A DNA stretch of 64,000 nt from Chrysomallon squamiferum (Eukaryota > Mollusca > Gastropoda > Neomphalida > Peltospiridae), in NCBI GenBank assembly GCA_012295275.1, contig CM022670.1:41722974-41786973 (forward strand), written 5' to 3'. The translations under genes and the position numbers were made by a program. Numbering within the stretch: position 1 is the stretch's first letter; the number at the start of each line of letters is the position of its first letter. Below, piece after piece: positions 28,300 to 39,073 of this stretch. The notes beneath the pieces were generated by a model. The model searched no databases and was not told the origin of the DNA. It worked only from the letters and a program-made list of their open reading frames with translations.

Positions 28300-29230
28300 A
28301 ACAACTTATCTCCCTCCCCCCCTCACCTTTTACGTTCTGATTATCACGGTTTGAGTTTCGCGGTAAATACCACTAATCTCAGAGCGTATTAGATAGATGA
28401 TGAAGATGATGATGATGATGATGATTATTATTATTTTTATTGTTATTGTTGTTGATGTTGTCGTTATTATTATTATTATTATACATTTTTATATAACTTT
28501 TCCCTGCTAAGTAAGTTCAACAGTGTAAACTAATAAACTAAAATATAAAAAGACATGGACATAAATATATTAAAATAAATGTAAACATAATGGTGAAGAT
28601 GTTAAAATGCGTATAAAAAAATTAACATTTAAAAATTGCTTAAAATAATTAATAGACAGGTTTGAATATTTTAAAATTGAAAAAAAAAAAACTCTATTTC
28701 AGCAAAGTGGTTTTGAGTAATGTTTTGTATGTAGATGTCATGGTATATAACGCAATCGTATTTTTATTATACAATTTTCTTATTAATTAATTGTTTTATT
28801 ACATTCCTTCCTATATTTATGTAATACCTCTCTTCCAACATCCTCTTTGATGTTTTTAGACGCACAAAATCTTTGTGTGTTTGTCTATGTGTGCACAAAA
28901 AATCCACTAATAGTGTAGTGCAATCAGTCGAACGCACACACACACACACACAGCTCACATACGGACAAATACACGTATGTATGTATGTCTTTACATGTGT
29001 AAGTATGTAAATATCACTTAATGTACATTCACTTTTTATGCTAAAGCATTACTAAGACACAGTTTAACAATAAGAACAGAAAGTGTACGCTTACTGTAAA
29101 CGTATGTGTAAATCTCGGCTTTTCTCATTACCATACTGGCAGCTGAACGTGTGATTGTCTTTTGTGCTGTCAATGGAGCCATACAGGTAGAATCGGGAGA
29201 AGTATTCTTTGGGTTCGGCACATTTGCACT
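28300..29230 (-). repeat. Left arm of an inverted duplication at gene 5
   Basis: The reverse complement of this segment aligns along most of its length with 29,905-30,730. It includes the 3' half of the gene 5 domain exon, its donor site and downstream sequence. Matching landmarks include TTACAGTAAGCGTACACTTT, GGATGTTGGAAGA, AACCACTTTGCTGA and AGATTAGTGGYATTTAC. Confidence 0.75.
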
Positions 29231-29482
29231 TAAAAGTGGAAGATGTCGACCCGTAAGCCCAGCAGAGTTCGCCAACAGTACAGACTTGCATCCCGTCTGA
29301 GGTGAAAATGACAGGCTCCGTGACGTGCCTCACACTCAGTATGCACAGCAGTTTAATAGGCTGATGAATTACAGCATTCTTAGGTCCCAGGATCATAATG
29401 GATATTCCTAAAACATTAGTTTGTTAACATTTTCTTTACATCTTCTTTTTACTAAAAGAAACAAAATTAAATACTACCACTA

Positions 29483-29543
<61 letters not shown>

Positions 29544-29798
29544 CACTACTACTACTACTACCACTACTACTACTACTACTACTAATAATAATAATAAAAT
29601 TAAACGAAATAAAAATAATAAAAATAAATAAAGTATATGTTGTGAAATTTAATTTAATTTTTAGAAAAACAAGAGCGAATGATAGGTATACAGTAAGTAA
29701 AACTAAATACCTGAAATGCTGTCAAATTGTAGAGAAAATAAAATAAGTTTTAAACAGGTTTGCAGCAAGAACACTTTGGACATACCAATAGCAGTCAT
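29095..29798 (-). CDS. Ig-like secreted protein gene 5 (divergent, one domain, tail not found)
   Basis: Signal exon 29798..29711 (88 nt, MTAIGMSKVF to FDSIS, hydrophobic core LKLILFSL) joins in phase 1 to a domain exon 29407..29095 (313 nt, phases 1 and 2, like B-type exons). Cysteine spacing is C-x20-C-x5-C-x11-C-x-C-x26-C. The VFPxC motif is changed to VGELC and the NST sequon is absent. No second domain exon lies between the two, so this is a one-domain member. A tail exon should follow below 29,094, but I could not identify it; that region is part of an inverted duplication. Fold assignment rests on the cysteine pattern; expression is not shown. Confidence 0.7.
29477..29583. repeat. (ACT)n tract
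   Basis: ACT/CCACTA triplet tract in intron 1 of gene 5. Confidence 0.95.
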
Positions 29799-29904
29799 GG
29801 CTGATACGGCGACACCAACTACAGCAAGTTGTTACGTGTGTTTGTTTTTTTTCCCTTTGTGCTGATGTAACATGTGCAAGCTGGTCGTTGTTTGTTGTGG
29901 GTTT

Positions 29905-30730
29905 TTTTGTTGTGGCAAATAGAAAGGATATTTTTCACGATTCTACATGTATGGTTACATTGACAGCACAAAACACAATCACACGTTCAGCTGCCAGTAT
30001 TTAAACATACGTTTACAGTAAGCGTACACTTTCTGTTCTAATTGTTAAACTGTGTCTTAATAATGCTTTGGTCAATACAGCACATAAACTGAATACATAT
30101 TTGCATACATATACACATACTTACATGTACGCACATTTTTAAGTAAGTATGTATACAGTCGACTGATCTAGCTGCACTACGAGTTGATTATTTTATACAC
30201 AGACACACTTACACATCAGCATTTTGTGCGTCTAAAAATATCTAACAGGATGTTGGAAGAAATATCTTAAATTAATAAATGGAATAATGTAATAAACCAG
30301 TTAATTTATTAATAAAAAGTAAGCACAATAAAAGTATGACTGCGTTATATATCATGCTTTCTATATATAAAAAAATTACTAAAGACCCATTTCTCTCAAA
30401 ACCACTTTGCTGATGTAAAGCTGTTTCATTATTTCAGTTTTAAAATGTTCAAGCCAATCTATTAATTATTTTAAAGTTTTAAAATGTTACTCATTTATTT
30501 TTATCAGCATTTTAACATGTTCACCATTTAATAATAACAACAATAATAATAACAATATTAGCAATAATAATAATAACAACATTAATAACAACAGCAATAA
30601 CAATAATAATAATAGCAACAACAACAACAATAATAATAATCATGATCTAATACACTCTTAGATTAGTGGCATTTACTGGGAAACTCGAACCAGAATAATG
30701 TCAGAACGTGTAATGGGGGAGGAGTTAAGT
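29905..30730 (+). repeat. Right arm of the inverted duplication, with a partial Ig-like pseudo-exon
   Basis: Inverted copy of 28,300-29,230. About 29,905-30,017 matches the last half of the gene 5 domain exon, with substitutions and a gap, followed by the same donor-like GTAAGC. The exon is truncated, so the copy cannot encode a domain. The spacer between arms (about 675 bp) holds the rest of gene 5. Confidence 0.75.
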
Positions 30731-31295
30731 TAGAACCACCCAGATGCAAACCATCAACTGGTCCATAAATACAACTAGTGAATCCCAAAGAACAAGAATT
30801 TATCCTTACTTGTGGGCAATATTTATTTATTTATTTATTTATTTTATTTTATTTTATTTTTCTTGAATGTGCTATTTAATTCAACCCAGCTATGTAAGTT
30901 TGTCCATCCACTTCTGGGCATACTTGCCTGTGTAACAGAAATATGAACAAGATGAACGAAGTTTGAAAATACATTTGTTTATTGGATATAACAACACATT
31001 CATCTGTTTTTCGTGATCTTTGGCTTTAGTTATTTATTGTACATCTCAGCTATGGGTGTGACAAAAAAACACAACAATATTTTTTTTATAATCACATTTT
31101 GTATCTGACTGGTCTTGGAAACACAAATAAAACAACAGACAAAATCACCTTGCATAATGTGTTCTTCTGTTACAGTTCAGCTTGAATTGTTTTCTGTTTG
31201 TCAAATTAACACAGGCCTGGTAACAAATCTGTTGTAAGAAGTTTAGGGATAAGACAGAGAATTTGTGTCAAAACATTTTAATAGGTCAAAGTTTG
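30731..31295 (-). other. 3' UTR of MED8 and spacer to gene 5
   Basis: Sequence after the MED8 stop. TTTATT at about 30,978 reads AATAAA on the MED8 strand and could be its polyadenylation signal. A (TTTA)n run lies at 30,822-30,862. Confidence 0.5.
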
Positions 31296-34200
31296 TCAGG
31301 GTCTCTGGTAAGGGGAGGAATTTACAGCAGATTTTATGTTTGTCCTCACAGCACTTGGTGCTTTTCCTACAGAACCTGTAAAAAATAATAAAACACATTT
31401 GTAATTATTAATTTTAATAAATATGCATGTGTACGTGTTTGTTCAAACATACATGCATATAAATACTTTCTAAATTAACTAAATGACTATGTCAGTCAAT
31501 TTTTTTAATTTTTGTATAAAATGATTCTTTATCTTTAAAAACCTATTACTGCACTCAAATTATTTTTAAATGCTTATAAACATGAAAAAAAAACAGTTTT
31601 TCTTTCCTTGATGTGTCTTATTTTCGTTTATTTCATTTTTTTTTTTTACCCTAATTTGTTTTAATGAAAGAAGAAAAGAATATAACATCTTCATATCAGC
31701 TTGTATAATACTGTTTTATTTTACAGTTACTGAGGGATATTGGTTTTGAGTACACACAAAATCAATAAATAAATAATAGGAAAAATTGTTTTTAATTTTA
31801 ATATAAATATATAATAAATAATTTCTGCGTGTTACCTTGTTTCTGATGCTGCTGTTGAGCATTACCAGCATGCTGCTGCTGTTGTTGCTGTTGCTGTGGT
31901 GTGTCTGGTCGCCGTAGTCGTAAACCCTTACCAAATGTTAAAGCTGCGATCAACATGTGTGTGTCTGACAACGATGACGTTTGAGGCTGAGCTGTTCTCT
32001 GACCTGGAAACAAACATTAATTTATTTCTCTTTCAAAAAGTTATTTTCGTTTATTTCATATTTTTTTTACCCTAATTTGTTTTAATGAAAGAAGAAAAGA
32101 ATATAACATCTTCGTATCACCTTGTACAATACTGTTTTATTTTACAGTTACTGAGGGATATTGGTTTTGAGTACACACAAAAGCAATATATAAATAATAT
32201 GAAAAAGAAACTATCTTGAAAAATTGTTTTAAATTTAATATGAATATATATAATAAATAACTTATTTCTCTTTCAAAAAGTGTATCTTCTTACACACTCA
32301 AAGAAATGAAAGAAAAGTAGTAAAATATCTAGCAAAATGTCTTTGTCCAAACATAGATACACAGATGTTGTAAATCATACTGCATGAAAAGTTGATGAGA
32401 AAGCAGTGTAATGATGTGTGGACTAGTGAGAAAGCAGTGTAATGATGTGTGGACTAGTGAGAAAGCAGTGTAATGATGTGTAGACTAGTTAGAAAGATGT
32501 ATAATGTGTAGACTAGTGAGAAAGCAGTGTAATGATGTGTAGAAGTGTAATGTGTAGAAGTGTGACAATGTGTAGACATGTAATGATGTGTAGAAGTGTG
32601 ACAATGATGTGTGGACTAGTGAGAAATGTGTAGAACTAGTGTGACAATGTGTAATGATGTGTAGACTGTGATGTTGTTTGATGTGTGTAATGATGTGTAG
32701 ATGTGTGATGATGTGTAGAAGTGTGACAATGTGTAGACATGTAATGATGTGTAGAAGTGTGACAATGTGTAGACATGTGATGATATGTAGAAGTGTAATG
32801 ATGTGTAGAAGTGTGACAATGTGTAGACATGTAATGATGTGTAGAAGTGTAATGATGTGTAGAAGTGTAATGATGTGTAGACGTGTAATGATGTGTAGAA
32901 GTGTAACAATGTGTAGACATGTAACGATGTGTAGATGTGTAATGATGAGTAGGTGTGTGTTTTACTCACTGGCGTCTTTGTCCCACTGTTCCCGAGCTGA
33001 GTTGAGCAAGTCGAGAATGTTACTTGTCACTTTGTTCAGATTCACCAGCTGCTTCTGAAACCAAAATACTCGACTCTTGTTTCAAACTGTCACAGGTAAA
33101 CCACAATACTGATAAATCATTTCACCTCTCTCACACACACAGACGAAACCACAACATATAAACACACACAAACACCCAGTCTTAGTAATTCCTACAACTA
33201 GTTTTTAACACAACACAGATATATGTGATGCTCCATCTATATTGTTGAGCCATTTCTACCAACCTACCTACCTATGTATCACTCAATCATATATATATAT
33301 ATCCCACAAAACAAAAGCATTAATGCACTTATAAATAACTATTTTTTTAAAATGCAAGTAACATTAAAACAAAATTAATTAAATGTTAGTAGATATTGCT
33401 ACATCTTGAATAATTTCCCAATAGTCAGTTAGTTGAATACAGTATAAAACACTCAAATAGTTCAGCACACGAAAAAGCACATCAATCATAAGCACTGTCT
33501 GAGGTTTTTAAATATTATGTGACAGTAAAGATTCAACAATAACAATATATTCATGCATAAAACTAATGGAAGCATTTGACTGACATAAATTTGTATCAGT
33601 TTCTGTCACTGGTTAGCTATGTTTTATTTTTAAGTGCACTTTATGTAATCAGTATGAGAATTGGTGTGAGGGTATTTTGTTTTAAGTAACATAATGTCCT
33701 GTACTTACTAACATGACCAGTTCAATTTGTTGTAACTATAATGATATACTAACCGTTGCTGCATCTGATGAAATGCTGGCAGCTTTACTACTCATTTCAT
33801 TAACAACTGCTTCCGCTTCAGCATCTGGCTTTGTTCTCAGATAATCTGGTGCCACTTCATGATTGAAAACAGCCACTCTGCCTTCTGTCAGTTTCTGTAA
33901 CAAAATGTCAAAGTAACGTGATAACTATCGTAACAAAAATTCTAAACAAGTCAGCCATCTTGTACCATTCAGTGTGAACTGTCAGCACAACATAACATCT
34001 TTGAGATCTGTTGTAAAATCATTCTGTATCAAAGTGAACATCTCAAAACTGCTGTCAGTTTAGATGTTTCAGTCCAAAGTAGAGTTATCTACCCGAATCA
34101 AGTGCAAAACAATCAGAAAACAGTTGTCATTATTATGTTTTTAATTATTTGAAAGAAGAAGGAAAATACACAGTTTGTGGTTTTAATGTTTTAAATTTCA

Positions 34201-36206
34201 AATTATATAAAGCTAAGGATACAGTAATGAACACTTTGTTCATCCTGTCTCAAATCCACAGTTTTTACCTGGCATCATAATTTTACCAAAATCTATTTTA
34301 TTTCTAATAACCATTAATTTTACATTAATTTCTTTTTTTTTTTTTTTTAGAACTCAGACAATTTCTATTATTAAATAAATTGTTCATTTCTACATGATAT
34401 GAATGATTATTTGTCTTCCTGCAGTGTATGCTTTTTTGTTTAATCAGTGGTGAGACATTGGCTGGATTGGGAAATATTAATAATCCAGTGAACAGAGCAA
34501 ATTTGTATTATGAAACCTGTTACTTTTCACTTAATAAAAACCTGTCTGACATTATAAATCACTGTAGTTTTTAAAAGCTGATTTTTAAATTATTTTTTTT
34601 AACTGTTATAAATTATGATTACTATAGTTTTTTAAAATTATAAAAAAGAATTGTGTTTTTTAAAAAACTATCATATTTGTCATTTCAAAAACTGTGATTT
34701 TTTTGCCACATTTTTAAAATATATAAAATTATTTAAAAAAACCTTTCAGTTGATGTTAATAGATCATTTAATAATTTAACAAAAGAATTTAAAAAAATTA
34801 AAACAAATAAATGAAGATTTAAGGATGCAAATATTCAGGAAAAAATGTATTTATTCAAAGTGAAATGCACTCACTTCAAGTTCTGGATCTCTGTCAGGTG
34901 TGAGAAGAACGGGAAACAACGCATAGTTTCGAAGAGCAGGAATTTTATCACTTTTCAGAAGTTTGCCGAGAACATTCAGCTGTCCTGACAGAAGAGCAAA
35001 ATTATCTAGAACAGACGGCCTGAAAAACAACACAAAATTAAACAGAATCAAAATAAAATAAATTTAAAATGTTTCTTTGGAAACTAACAGAAAAACATCA
35101 TATTAACAACTTATTGTTGTTATTATTATTATTTTTTTTTTTTTTTTTCATTATTATTTGTTACAGACCATTTTGATGCTTTACTCAATATGAGTTTTAC
35201 TGAAAACTTTCAAATTTTTAAATTATTTTAAAATAAAATTAAATATAAATAAAAATAAGTGTATAAAATCTGAAAAAATTATTGTTAATGAATGTGGACA
35301 GTAACCACTTTGGTTCCAGCACTGACCAGTTTAGATGTTGATACTCTTCTTCCAGTTTGATGAGAAAAGATGTAACCGAATTCTTTAAATCATTGACATG
35401 TTTAATCACAGCTTCGAGTGACATGTCCAAGTGTTTTTCTTCTTTGTTCTGAAAAAATTAAAAAGACTCACTTTTCGTTTCAACACATCTTATTTGACAT
35501 ATTCAGCAACAAAATTTTCATATGTACCTTTGTGACAGAGAACAAAAAAGATGAAAGACACTTGTAAGACATACTAATTCAACCTATAATACACATCTGT
35601 GACCAGATGACATAGATATGCTGGTAAAGACATTCCTTGTTAGTTTGTTAAGAAAAGAAACATTAAATAAATAAATGAAAAAAAAAAAAAAAAACAATAG
35701 AAATTTTAAAAAACTAAGTTAATAAATAAAAATGGAAAGATAAAACAAGTATTTTTCCAGTTATTTTTTAAGAAAAGAAAAATTTAAAAATTTAATCACA
35801 CATTAGTCAAATATATAATTATGATGACCATGCAATGATGTCAAAATTAATATTTCAATTTGTTAATCTGTATAGAGAAGTAATAATACTGATATGAGTA
35901 ATGAATATTAACTACTAATATTAATATCCTTTTCAATTCAGTTTGTGTACGTACAAAACTTCACTGTCAATGACAAGAAGAAGTGGAAGAAGAAGCAGAA
36001 AAGAACCGGGTAACATATTAATTGAAACGAATTAGGATAACTTATCGGATAAATGATTATTTATTACTTTAGTTTAGGCGATAATTTATCACAAAAATTT
36101 AATAAAGAATTTGTTTAAAACGGAAAATAAAATGGTAAAGGTATTACAAATATCCTTTTACCAAAATAAATATAAAACCTATTTTGTCTTCTTAACCAAC
36201 CTGCAT
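31296..36206 (-). CDS. MED8: Mediator complex subunit 8 (MED8), 248 aa
   Basis: Seven coding exons in transcript order: 36206..36201, 35448..35327, 35019..34875, 33894..33754, 33054..32970, 32003..31836, 31375..31296. They total 747 nt with consistent frame and GT-AG introns. The protein begins [16 protein letters not shown] and contains [36 protein letters not shown] and a C-terminal TNIKSA-----PYQR block, all diagnostic of MED8, a head-module subunit of Mediator that links regulators to RNA polymerase II in the nucleus. The human protein is about 268 aa. A short polyglutamine stretch (PQQQQQQQQ) precedes the last exon. The first exon carries only two codons. It is transcribed divergently from NF-YC. 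Intron 5 starts with a tandem array. Confidence 0.95.
32395..32960 (-). repeat. Tandem array in intron 5 of MED8
   Basis: Units of about 36 bp built on AATGATGTGTAGAAGTGTGA and CAATGTGTAGACATGT, with three 31-bp units (GAAAGCAGTG...) at 32,399-32,490. On the gene strand it begins within about 10 bp of the exon 5 donor. It gives overlapping Cys/Met- or Tyr/Thr/Ser-rich open frames on both strands that are not genes. Confidence 0.9.
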
Positions 36207-36409
36207 TTTAAAAAAGAACCACTTCTAGCTTCCAAATGTGGTTCACTAAACACCATTAAAACCGGAAGTAAATAAATTCATTATATTGCGCATGCTTAAT
36301 ATTAAAGAAAGGGTTGGAAAAAAGGTCAACTTGGCCATTCGCAAAGACGCCATTTTCTACAAGTTATAGATTCGTTGTTGTTTTTCATATCGTTAAAAGG
36401 GAAAAAAAG
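36207..36409. promoter_or_regulatory. Bidirectional MED8/NF-YC promoter and noncoding exon 1 of NF-YC
   Basis: The gap between the MED8 start codon (36,206, - strand) and the likely first NF-YC exon holds a perfect ETS/GABP-type ACCGGAAGT (36,261-36,269), an NRF1-like TTGCGCATGC (36,287-36,296) and a YY1-like GCCATTTT (36,349-36,356; AAAATGGC on the - strand). There is no TATA box. A donor-like AAAG/GTAAAT at 36,409/36,410 fits a noncoding first exon of NF-YC. Motif identities are established consensus matches; activity is inferred. Confidence 0.65.
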
Positions 36410-36859
36410 GTAAATGTTTCCAGGGTTAAAAGTATATTTTATTATTATTAATGTTGTTTACATTGTTAAACATGACATGCGAACGAATCGCGCATCTCCG
36501 ATGTTAGTTTCTTTACTCTCATTGGCGGGGTCTTGAGCAAGATGATTGGGCGAGTGATCTCGCAAACAGGCACAAGTTATTGGTTGAATTGCCTCAGTCC
36601 TTGCTTTGATTTCTACATCAATGTCCACTCATAGGTCTTGTTACGTTCTTCCAATCAAATATGATGATAAAATCGTTACTTAGTGTTTCCACTTACACTT
36701 CGTCAAATAGTTCCAAAACTGTTTCGTGATGGATTTGTTTATTTTCTCCATTTTGAACCAAATGTTTTACATTCGTCGACTTCTACCAGTTTCTAAATCC
36801 ATATTCTTGAACCTTTAATTATAGTTCATTTCAGAATCAAATAGAACCACCCAAAAGTT

Positions 36860-36913
<54 letters not shown>

Positions 36914-38000
36914 TCTGTTGATTCTAAAAGCCCCATATAATTCAAAACATTATTGAAGTTTTGTACCTATCATCCTAGACCTATGTTAGTATGTAATTGT
37001 GGCTATTATTAAAGTGTCTAAATTTGCTCTTAGGTCTGTTTTATGAATCTACTTGAAAGTGCATGATTAAGATAGTACAGTGTCAATGTGATTAATGAAA
37101 TCATACATTAAAATACTTTGTGTTTTATACATTTTAAAACTGGCCAGTATAACAACATAAATAGAATTTAGGTTTAAGACTTAAGGTATTTCACCATGTT
37201 TATAAAACAAGAAGATGGTGAAAACTGTATGAGGTTTGTGTTAAATTTTTTAAAATAATCTGTCTATATTAGTTTACAAACTTGATGTTATCAGTTTGTG
37301 AGCTTTTTCAAATGCAAACGTGTATTTATGAATAATTAGACAGATATGTTTGCTTACACGTATATGTGTGTGTTTTTGTGTTGATGATGAAAGTCAGTTG
37401 TCTGGTATAGTTGCTGTGAATAAAGTAAAAGTTTTAGTAATTTGAGTGTGTAAAGACTTATAACATTCTGGTTCTGTTTAAGTAATCTTCTCTCAGAAAA
37501 GTTGAAAATTGCATTTGTCATCATCATAGATTAGTGTCGTGTTAAAAACTAAATACACACAAGTATACCATTGTTTCTAACTCCATTGTTAAACTTATTG
37601 TAAATAACATTCGTAAAAAGTAAAAACACTTGTGCACAAAGCTTAACGCATTTATTTTATATCAGTATGAAAAATAGATGCAAATATAGATAGATAGATT
37701 GATATGAACATTAGACATCGGTATGATAATGATCTGTGTGTATGTTTGTAATGTATAAAATAGATATCTACTGATACGAACATTAGACATATTTAACATA
37801 ATCTTGTGTAAAATGTGTCGCCAACATTTTTTAATAATCTGTTATTTATAACAACATTTTTTAATAATCTGTATTATTGTTTAATATCAGTGAGGGTACA
37901 TGAGTAAACAAAAAGGACAGTTTTTGCTGATTTAGTTTTTTTTAGTTTATTGTGGGGTATCAAACACAGTAATGAGACTGAAGTTTAATGCTTGTTACAG
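36410..38000 (+). other. First intron of NF-YC
   Basis: Contains four CCAAT boxes at 36,521, 36,545, 36,579 (as ATTGG) and 36,651 (as CCAAT), an (AAT)n tract at 36,861-36,906, and AT-rich sequence to the acceptor TTACAG at 37,995-38,000. Confidence 0.55.
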
Positions 38001-38004
38001 GGGA

Positions 38005-39022
38005 ATGTCTACCAACACAGGAGACTTGGGATTCCAGGCAACTGGGGCGTCAGATCAGGCAAAACAGATGCTACAAGAATTTTGGCCAAAAGGTCTTGAA
38101 TCTATCAAAAATCTGACAAGTGTAAGTATTCTGAAAACATCACACACAAACTGTTTGATATCTGATAACTATATGTGTTTTTATTTTCATATTCATTCAT
38201 ATTCTCAGAAAAAAGTTGCATAAATGTTAATATTCTAAGTTAGAAAAATACTGTGACATCTGATTATAATAATGTTATGTAAGTTTTAAATGTTTAAATA
38301 TCTGTCCATTTATAAATTTGGATGTGACGTATTTTATTCATTTAATTGTTTCTGTAAAAGGTTCTGTTGTATTTTTGAATATGTTTACACCTTTCAGAAT
38401 GATTTCAAAAGCCAAGAGCTGCCCCTGGCCAGAATCAAAAAAATTATGAAGTTAGATGAAGATGTAAAGGTAACAAAAAATTGTAAAGATGATTTACAGC
38501 TAATAACAATTATTATTTAAATTTTAAGATATATTTATTTATATATCAAGAGTTTAAATCTGAAATAAATCAAATCTGTTTTGTGTCTGAAAAACAAGTC
38601 TCTTTGTTGGCTTAATGCATAACTGAATTTTCAGTCATGGATGACACAGCTCTGTGTATCTGGTTCAGTCCACAATGGTGTATGCTTAACTGTATACGTG
38701 ATAAGAATTAAATATATGTACCAATATTAGCTAACATCTTAAATAATGTTTTTGATGTATAACTGTTACTTGGTAACATTTCCATAGATATAAATAATCT
38801 TTTAAGATTTATCAAATGTTAATAAAGTAAATAAATAATGATAAATAACCAATGCTGGCAAATTTAATTTTCGTTTATTTAATGAGAAACCACTATGATA
38901 ATTGTAAAAATCATCTTTATCAATTTTCACTTCCTATCTCTTTCTGATACTCAAAACCCAATATATTTTTTTAACAAGGGTGTATTTAGATTTTCATTTA
39001 TTCATTCATTATCATTTTTACC

Positions 39023-39073
<51 letters not shown>

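Noticed and set aside
32616-33058. Overlapping Cys/Met-rich (+) and Tyr/Thr/Ser-rich (-) frames
   Set aside because: They are translations of the MED8 intron 5 tandem array; the + frame only runs through an antisense MED8 exon at its end.
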